DNA of 20,069 bases from an uncultured Lachnospiraceae bacterium (GTDB taxonomy: Bacteria; Bacillota; Clostridia; Lachnospirales; Lachnospiraceae), in the NCBI GenBank assembly GCA_910579285.1, contig CAJTTT010000035.1, positions 6,033 through 26,101 of the forward strand. Direction: 5' to 3'. Below are positions 15,302 through 20,069 of the stretch, in pieces (the stretch's first letter is position 1; each line of letters starts with the position of its first letter). The position numbers were made by a program, and so were the translations under genes. The notes under the pieces are model-generated. The model ran no database searches and was not told the DNA's origin. It was given only the letters and a program-made list of their open reading frames with translations.

Positions 15302-17328
15302 ATGTCATACTCCTCCTTCAAAGCAAATTTCTTCACCTGCGCCTGAAGTTCCTCGGCCTCCTTTGCCAGAAGTCCGCTGGACTGACTGGTTCCTCCCGCG
15401 TTCTGCAGGTTTCTGTCCGCAATGTCGGAAATAACAGCGATCCGCTCCTCCATGCTGGTCAGCGCGTTCTCCTGTCCCTGCACTGCCGCCACCAGTTGGT
15501 CTGAGATCGTACTGATCTCAGAGGAAACGCCATAGATGGACCGCAGGGACTCCGCCGTGCTCGCATTCAGCTCAACGCCTGTCTGGATAACGGCTCTGGT
15601 GTTTGCCACAATTTCCACTGCGCTCTGGGCCGCCTTCGCACTTTTTCCTGCCAGATCTTTCACCTCTTCCGCCACAACGGCGAATCCTTTGCCCGCGCTT
15701 CCGGCGTGGGCTGCCTCCACGGAAGCGTTCAGCGCCAGAATACTTGTCTGGAACGCAATATCGTCAATGGATTTGGCAATGGTAGTAATCTCCTGGGCAT
15801 GTGCGCTGATATCATCCATCGCATGGGAAAGGGCCGACATCTGCGTGTTCGCCTCCTGCACCTTTCTCGTAATTTCCACCGTCATCGTCCGTGTCTGATT
15901 GCTGCTCTTTGTCACGCCGGCAAGCTGCTCCTTGACATGAGTCACCTCATCAACCAGCGCTTCCGTCGCCTGGTTTTGTTCCAGAGAAGCCTCATGCAGC
16001 TGCCCCGACTGGCCGCTCAGCTCATCCGCCATGCTGGCGAGGCGGGCCGCCGCCGCACGAAAGCCCGTTATGGTCTCGTTCATGGACTGCAGGATATTGC
16101 CAAGACTATTTCTGATCTGTGTAAAGTCTCCCTGGTACTCCACCTGCGGTTCAATCTGCAGGTCACCGTCTGCAACTCCGCTGAGTACCTGATGGATATC
16201 TGATATGTACCTGTTAAGGCTCTCCACCGTCTCCGCCAGCGTTCTTGTCATAATCTCCAGCTCGTCCCCGGACCTTAAATTGATCACCTCCGTATGCAGA
16301 TCCCCGTCTGCGAGGGAAATCATGCGGTTTGTCACATTCTTCACTGGCCTTGAGATGGATCGGGCCATCTTCAGAATCAGCAGAATGGAAATCACAAGCA
16401 CTACCAGGGTACATATCCCAGCCACTATCATCGCACGATCAATCAGATCATCGTAATCCTCCTTGGGCACCTGAATCACTAACGACCATTGTGTGCCGCG
16501 GACAGGGGAAAACGCCGCCAGCATCTGCTGCCCGTCCACGGTAAATTCCGTGGATCCTGTCTCCCCGGTGGTCACGCTTTTGATGGCTTCCTCATTGCCG
16601 CCGCTAAGCGCAAGCAGCGTGACTCCGCTTTTCACTTTTTCCTGATCCGGGTGTCCCGTGACAATTCCCTCCCGGTTCACCATGTAAGCCATGCCGTTTT
16701 TTCCTATATTGATGCTGCTTAGCACATCGTTCAACGCGTCATATTTGTAGATGCCCACCAGATAGTAAGCTGTCTCGCCTTCCGCTTTCACCGGCATACC
16801 GATTGTGATGCCAAGTTTATCCTGGAAGACCGTGCCTGTATACGTTGTCAGATTATCCGTCTCCTGCAAAAGCGCCAGAAAACCTGCATCCAGACTCTCG
16901 GCCGCGCCGTCTATTCCCTGGACAAGGCCGCCGTCCAGATCATACAGGGCAATCGTGTGAAACTCATAAATTTCGGCCGCTTCTGTCAGAACTGCTTTCC
17001 AGCCTTCCATCTCCGCATCCGCCCCGGAGGTCTCTGTTGCCTCTCCCCCAAAGCCCGCTATGCTCATTCTTGAATCCCCGGCAAGCACCATCATCCGATC
17101 GGCCAGCATATGAATGTTGGCTTCCACGGTCTTCGCCGACTGCCTTGCCATAGGCTGCAGACTGTCCAGCAGAATACTGTTCGCCAGTGACTGCATGGAA
17201 AGCGCCATAATCACGCAGCACACTGCTACCAATACGAGAATATTGAGTGTGGTGTTCCTCAATATTCTTCCATTGAGACTCCTCCTCACTTTGTGGCCAG
17301 AGCGGGAGTCTGACTTATTCGTTACCAT
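15298..17328 (-). CDS. Methyl-accepting chemotaxis protein with Cache-like sensor
   Basis: A 676-residue chemoreceptor. Its first transmembrane helix is at about 27-50. An extracytoplasmic domain of about 240 residues resembles a double Cache sensor, with YDLDGGLVQGIDG, GITIGMPVKAEGETAYYLVG and GMAYMVNREGIVTGHPDQE blocks. A second helix near 300-322 leads to a HAMP domain (SRPVKNVTNRMISLADGDL), a second HAMP-like unit and the signalling domain. The hairpin tip near residue 525-545 reads IAFQTSILALNASVEAAHAG; the usual Arg after EAA is His here. No CheR pentapeptide is seen at the C-terminus. The start is the ATG at 17326-17328, with AAGGAG ten bases upstream; a GTG two codons earlier is possible. 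The next gene, an FMN-binding lipoprotein, overlaps by four bases. Confidence 0.95.
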   Translation of the reverse strand: MVTNKSDSRSGHKVRRSLNGRILRNTTLNILVLVAVCCVIMALSMQSLANSILLDSLQPMARQSAKTVEANIHMLADRMMVLAGDSRMSIAGFGGEATETSGADAEMEGWKAVLTEAAEIYEFHTIALYDLDGGLVQGIDGAAESLDAGFLALLQETDNLTTYTGTVFQDKLGITIGMPVKAEGETAYYLVGIYKYDALNDVLSSINIGKNGMAYMVNREGIVTGHPDQEKVKSGVTLLALSGGNEEAIKSVTTGETGSTEFTVDGQQMLAAFSPVRGTQWSLVIQVPKEDYDDLIDRAMIVAGICTLVVLVISILLILKMARSISRPVKNVTNRMISLADGDLHTEVINLRSGDELEIMTRTLAETVESLNRYISDIHQVLSGVADGDLQIEPQVEYQGDFTQIRNSLGNILQSMNETITGFRAAAARLASMADELSGQSGQLHEASLEQNQATEALVDEVTHVKEQLAGVTKSSNQTRTMTVEITRKVQEANTQMSALSHAMDDISAHAQEITTIAKSIDDIAFQTSILALNASVEAAHAGSAGKGFAVVAEEVKDLAGKSAKAAQSAVEIVANTRAVIQTGVELNASTAESLRSIYGVSSEISTISDQLVAAVQGQENALTSMEERIAVISDIADRNLQNAGGTSQSSGLLAKEAEELQAQVKKFALKEEYDI

Positions 17329-17358
17329 GTACACATCGCTCCTTTTTCTCTATATTTC

Positions 17359-17439
17359 TTTGTTAAAACACATAACAAAAGCCCACTTAATCCCCCGGCG
17401 GCTGCATCCGCTTCCCTGTGCCGGTGGTCCATAGACTTT
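17359..17439 (-). other. GC-rich structured leader of the Cache chemoreceptor mRNA
   Basis: The leader of about 110 bases contains a GCGG-loop-CCGC hairpin inside possible CCG/CGG pairing (about 17393-17425), followed by a 7-bp hairpin TTTGTTA/TAACAAA (17359-17365 with 17373-17379) just before the ribosome binding site. It does not match a riboswitch consensus I know. It may simply be a stabilising 5' structure. Confidence 0.35.
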
Positions 17440-17445
17440 GTTGAT

Positions 17446-17454
17446 ATCATACCA
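17446..17454 (-). promoter_or_regulatory. Extended -10 promoter for chemoreceptor/FMN-lipoprotein operon
   Basis: The minus strand reads TGGTATGAT, one mismatch from TATAAT with an upstream TG. The -35 region is weak. The predicted transcript begins near 17439 and would cover both coupled genes down to the terminator at 14748-14789. Confidence 0.5.
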
Positions 17455-17528
17455 CGAACCCTTCATAAAGGGAAGACTTTTCTGGTACTTTTGACACAAC
17501 AATAAATCTTCCCCTAAAAATGAAAGTG

Positions 17529-17537
17529 TGATATAAT
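17529..17537 (+). promoter_or_regulatory. Extended -10 promoter for the transporter unit
   Basis: TGATATAAT is a perfect TATAAT with an upstream TG. A TTGACA at 17491-17496 lies too far upstream for this -10 but could pair with TAAAAA at 17515-17520 (18-base spacing) as a second, weaker promoter. It faces away from the chemoreceptor promoter. Confidence 0.6.
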
Positions 17538-17625
17538 ACCGTCGGTTTTAGGAAATTCGGAAACATAATTTGTGACAATGTGATTCAACAAGCGAGATCG
17601 CGCCAGGCATAAAAAGAGTCATAAG

Positions 17626-18039
17626 ATGATGGATAAGTGGACACACCAGATTAACAGGATAATCAGCATCGCATTAGTCATATCGCTGCTCTTCGCCGGA
17701 ATGTATGTGGATACCATTCCTGCCGAAGAGTTGTTTGTGTGTGACATGACCGGGAAAGCGGCCGCAAGTCTCGCTCCCGTTCCGTCAGATATCAATAACG
17801 ATGCCATATGTACAACGGAACTGCCCGCAGTTCAGAATGCGGATCTGCAGACGCGGACAAACTATCAGCAGCAGTACAGGGAAACCAATGCGTTTCTCTA
17901 TTTGCAGTGCTTCGGATCCTGGTCTGTATCACAGGGAAACTCTTGTACACACCATATAACAACCTGTTTGTTCTATCGGACGCAGACAGAACTGCTCACG
18001 GAATATATGTATCAGTCCGATGGAAAAAAGCGAATCTAA
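17626..18039 (+). CDS. Small membrane-anchored or secreted protein of unknown function
   Basis: A 137-residue open frame starting at tandem ATG codons and preceded only by a weak AAGAG ribosome binding site. Residues 10-27 (NRIISIALVISLLFAGMYV) form a signal peptide or membrane anchor after a short basic N-terminus. The rest is polar with five cysteines and ends in TEYMYQSDGKKRI. I recall similar short clostridial proteins ending in a hydrophobic segment plus DGKK but cannot name a family. It ends 64 bp before the transporter gene on the same strand and lies after a good promoter, which argues that it is expressed. It could be an accessory subunit, a leader-type protein, or a chance frame; the odds favour a real gene only moderately. 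Confidence 0.6.
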   Translation: MMDKWTHQINRIISIALVISLLFAGMYVDTIPAEELFVCDMTGKAAASLAPVPSDINNDAICTTELPAVQNADLQTRTNYQQQYRETNAFLYLQCFGSWSVSQGNSCTHHITTCLFYRTQTELLTEYMYQSDGKKRI

Positions 18040-18087
18040 AACTGTATCTGTGGAAAAGTGAAACGTATCCGTACAATAACAGTTTTA
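18037..18087 (+). repeat. Inverted repeat before the transporter ribosome binding site
   Basis: TAAAACTGT (18037-18045) and ACAGTTTTA (18079-18087) are perfect inverted copies 33 bases apart. The second arm abuts the purine-rich ribosome binding site of the transporter, so the stem could modulate its translation. No T-run follows, so it is not a terminator. Confidence 0.4.
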
Positions 18088-18103
18088 GAAAGAAGGTAAA
18101 TAT

Positions 18104-19459
18104 ATGTTGGCACAGGTTGTTGCAGTAATTATTTTTATTGCAATGTTTCTTTTTATTGTGACCGAAATTGTGGAGAGGCACATTGTTTCGCTTGTCTGCG
18201 CACTGTTGACGGTCATTTTCGTTTTTGGTCTGGGAATGCACAGTATGCAGGCGGTCATTGAAACGCTGAACGTCAAAAGCATTTTTACTACAGAGTTCTG
18301 GTATCTGTCGGGTGAGACGTCGGGAAACAGTTCCGGCATCAACTGGGAGACAATTCTGTTTATTTTCGGCATGATGGTTATGGTGGAAGGCATGGCGCGC
18401 GTCGGCTTTTTCAGATGGCTTTGTATGCGGATTGCCAGACTCGTAAACTACCAGGTCATACCGCTGTTTGTCACTTTTATGATTTTATCAACCATACTGG
18501 CGATGTTTATCGACAGCATCACCGTGATTCTATTTTTGGCTGCTGTGACGATTGAACTTTCACAGCTTTTAAAATTCAATCCGATCCCCATGATTTTATC
18601 CGAAATTTTTTGTGCGAATCTCGGCGGCTCGGCTACCATGTGCGGAGATCCGCCCAATATCATTATCGGTACCTCACTCGGCTATTCCTTTACAGACTTT
18701 GTGACAAATACCGGCGTGATTGCCGGCGTCTGCCTGATTGCGGTGCTGACCTATTTTTATCTGCTATTCCGCAAGGAACTTATGGCCGGCGGTCCAAAAC
18801 CAGTGGATTACAGCAGTCTGCCAAGCCCGGAATCCACAATCACCGACAAAAAGGGCTTTGCGGTGAGCTGCGCAATCTTTGCCTCAGCGATTGTCCTGTT
18901 AGTAACCCATGCACAGACGGGCCTTACCGTCTCCACCATAGGAATCCTTGTGGCCATTGCAACCCTGGTAACTTCCTGGAAATATGCGATACAACTGTTA
19001 AAAAAGGTGGACTATAAAACGCTGCTGTTTTTTATCGGTCTGTTTGTCGTGATCGGCGGGCTGGAGCAGACAGGAATACTCGAAATCATGGCAGGGTTTA
19101 TCGGCCGGATCAGCGGCGGAAACGTCATGGTCATGGTCGCGATCATTATATGGCTTTCCGCGGTTTCCAGTGCATTTGTGGATAATATTCCGTTTGCAAC
19201 AACGATGATACCGATTATCAAAAGTCTGTCGGCAGCCTACGGCGTTGATCTGTCCATGCTTGCCTGGACACTGGCAATGGGAACGGATATCGGCGGAAGC
19301 GCCACGCCCATAGGCGCATCGGCGAATGTGGTGGGCATTGCTACCGCGTCAAGGGAAGGCTATGTGATCAAGTGGGGACTCTACTGTAGGAAAATGATGC
19401 CGGCAACGGTAATTGTTGTTCTGATATCCATGCTTTTGATTTATTTCCGATATCTGTAA
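18104..19459 (+). CDS. Ion transporter superfamily permease (ArsB/NhaD/SLC13-like)
   Basis: A 451-residue polytopic membrane protein with about eleven to twelve hydrophobic helices. Two inverted-repeat halves each carry the superfamily's substrate-site motif: GGSATMCGDPPNIIIG at about 174-189 and GGSATPIGASANVVG at about 397-411. SAFVDNIPFATTMIPI is the matching intramembrane segment in the second half and FIDSITVILFLAAVT in the first. Members move arsenite, sodium/protons, citrate, dicarboxylates or sulfate; the sequence does not discriminate well, though NhaD/ArsB-like annotation is most likely. An insertion of about a dozen residues (SGETSGNSSG) precedes the third helix. The start has GAAGG seven bases upstream. 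The next gene starts 15 bp later, so the two form an operon. Confidence 0.9.
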   Translation: MLAQVVAVIIFIAMFLFIVTEIVERHIVSLVCALLTVIFVFGLGMHSMQAVIETLNVKSIFTTEFWYLSGETSGNSSGINWETILFIFGMMVMVEGMARVGFFRWLCMRIARLVNYQVIPLFVTFMILSTILAMFIDSITVILFLAAVTIELSQLLKFNPIPMILSEIFCANLGGSATMCGDPPNIIIGTSLGYSFTDFVTNTGVIAGVCLIAVLTYFYLLFRKELMAGGPKPVDYSSLPSPESTITDKKGFAVSCAIFASAIVLLVTHAQTGLTVSTIGILVAIATLVTSWKYAIQLLKKVDYKTLLFFIGLFVVIGGLEQTGILEIMAGFIGRISGGNVMVMVAIIIWLSAVSSAFVDNIPFATTMIPIIKSLSAAYGVDLSMLAWTLAMGTDIGGSATPIGASANVVGIATASREGYVIKWGLYCRKMMPATVIVVLISMLLIYFRYL

Positions 19460-19474
19460 AGGGAGGTGGAACGG

Positions 19475-20068
19475 ATGGAAAAGCAACTGATTATTTCCGT
19501 GGGAAGAGAATATGGAAGCGGCGGCCACGAAATTGCAGAGAGGCTGTCAAACCATTATGGCATCCAGCTTCTTGACCACAATCTTCTCGATGAGATTGCC
19601 GCAAAGAAAAATGTGAAAATGGATCATTTGAAAGAACTGGACGAAAAACATAAAAATCCGCTGTCCTCAAGGACGGTGCGCGGCTACAGCAGTTCGCCGG
19701 AGGAAAATCTTTTGTATCTGCAGTTTGACTATCTGCGGGAAAAGGCGGATTCCGGGGAGTCCTTTGTGATTGTGGGCCGTTGCAGCGAAACGATCCTGAA
19801 ACAGTATGACAGCATGGTATCCATATTCATACTCGCTGACCGCGACAAAAGAATCGAGCGCATTATGCGGCTGTATCATCTGACAGAAAGTGAGGCTGTC
19901 AAAAAGATTCGCGAGAAAGACACGAAGCGAAGACGTTACCATAACAGTTTCTGTGTCGGGAAATGGGGGGACTGCAGAAATTACGACGTCTCCCTGAACA
20001 GCAGCAAGCTTGGCATTGACGGGTCGGTAAAACTGCTGACGGACTATATTGACAGGAGAAGAACGTAG
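19475..20068 (+). CDS. Cytidylate-kinase-like protein
   Basis: A 197-residue P-loop protein of the cytidylate-kinase-like family. The N-terminal nucleotide loop is GREYGSGG at residues 10-17, which lacks the usual GKS/T and is typical of this subgroup. A central strand FVIVGRCSETIL near 97-108 follows, then a lid-type basic segment, KDTKRRRYHNSF, near 150-160. Canonical CMP kinase (cmk) is longer and ends differently, so a housekeeping role is unlikely. The frame opens at a GTG at 19466, but GGGAGG eight bases before the ATG at 19475 favours the latter. It follows the transporter by 15 bp. Relatives occur often beside clostridial transporters and may phosphorylate a nucleotide or another small molecule. 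The substrate is unknown. The stop is one base before the window end. Confidence 0.9.
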   Translation: MEKQLIISVGREYGSGGHEIAERLSNHYGIQLLDHNLLDEIAAKKNVKMDHLKELDEKHKNPLSSRTVRGYSSSPEENLLYLQFDYLREKADSGESFVIVGRCSETILKQYDSMVSIFILADRDKRIERIMRLYHLTESEAVKKIREKDTKRRRYHNSFCVGKWGDCRNYDVSLNSSKLGIDGSVKLLTDYIDRRRT

Positions 20069-20069
20069 A

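Noticed and set aside
17380..17439. Possible c-di-GMP (GEMM) or cobalamin riboswitch, because of a GCACAGGGAA-like stretch
   Set aside because: The conserved GGGACGCAAAGCC of GEMM and the B12 box of cobalamin riboswitches are absent.
17808..18128. 106-codon plus-strand frame overlapping the small exported protein and the transporter start
   Set aside because: It conflicts with both neighbours, has no ribosome binding site or signal and reads like an out-of-frame product.

Overview
The window looks like a chromosomal segment of a moderately GC-rich Firmicute of the Clostridia, most likely a gut Lachnospiraceae-type organism. The pointers are strong GGAGG-type ribosome binding sites before almost every gene, extended -10 promoters, an ECF sigma/anti-sigma pair, FtsX-type ABC permeases in tandem, several chemoreceptors and a cytidylate-kinase-like protein. 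The lineage is inferred from gene types only. I see no rRNA, tRNA, CRISPR array, transposase or prophage gene.

Layout. Positions 1-6918 (minus strand) hold an ABC transporter module read right to left: a small FtsX/MacB-type permease, a large one, a second diverged copy of the same pair, then one ATPase cut by the window edge. Just upstream (7058-8289, minus) is an ECF sigma factor whose gene overlaps by four bases a single-pass membrane protein, the presumed anti-sigma factor. The 140 bp between this pair and the transporter is rich in inverted repeats. Next comes an AraC-type regulator (8356-9300, minus), divergent from a family 31 glycoside hydrolase (9534-11561, plus): a compact sugar-responsive pair.

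Positions 11699-17328 form a chemotaxis region: a methyl-accepting protein with a four-helix-bundle-like sensor (minus), a glutamine-rich coiled-coil protein resembling the FlxA family (plus), and a second receptor with a Cache-like sensor (minus). The last receptor is coupled through an ATGA overlap to a small lipoprotein with an FMN-attachment motif. Strong hairpin terminators lie between the convergent genes at 11614-11667 and 14748-14789.

Positions 17626-20068 (plus) are a three-gene unit: a small membrane-anchored or secreted protein of unknown function, an ion-transporter-superfamily (ArsB/NhaD/SLC13-like) permease, and a cytidylate-kinase-like protein.

The less ordinary points are the receptor/flavolipoprotein pair, the duplicated permease pair served by one visible ATPase next to an ECF sigma system, the FlxA-like protein with an internal repeat, and the transporter/kinase-like unit. 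None is proven to be a new system from sequence alone.
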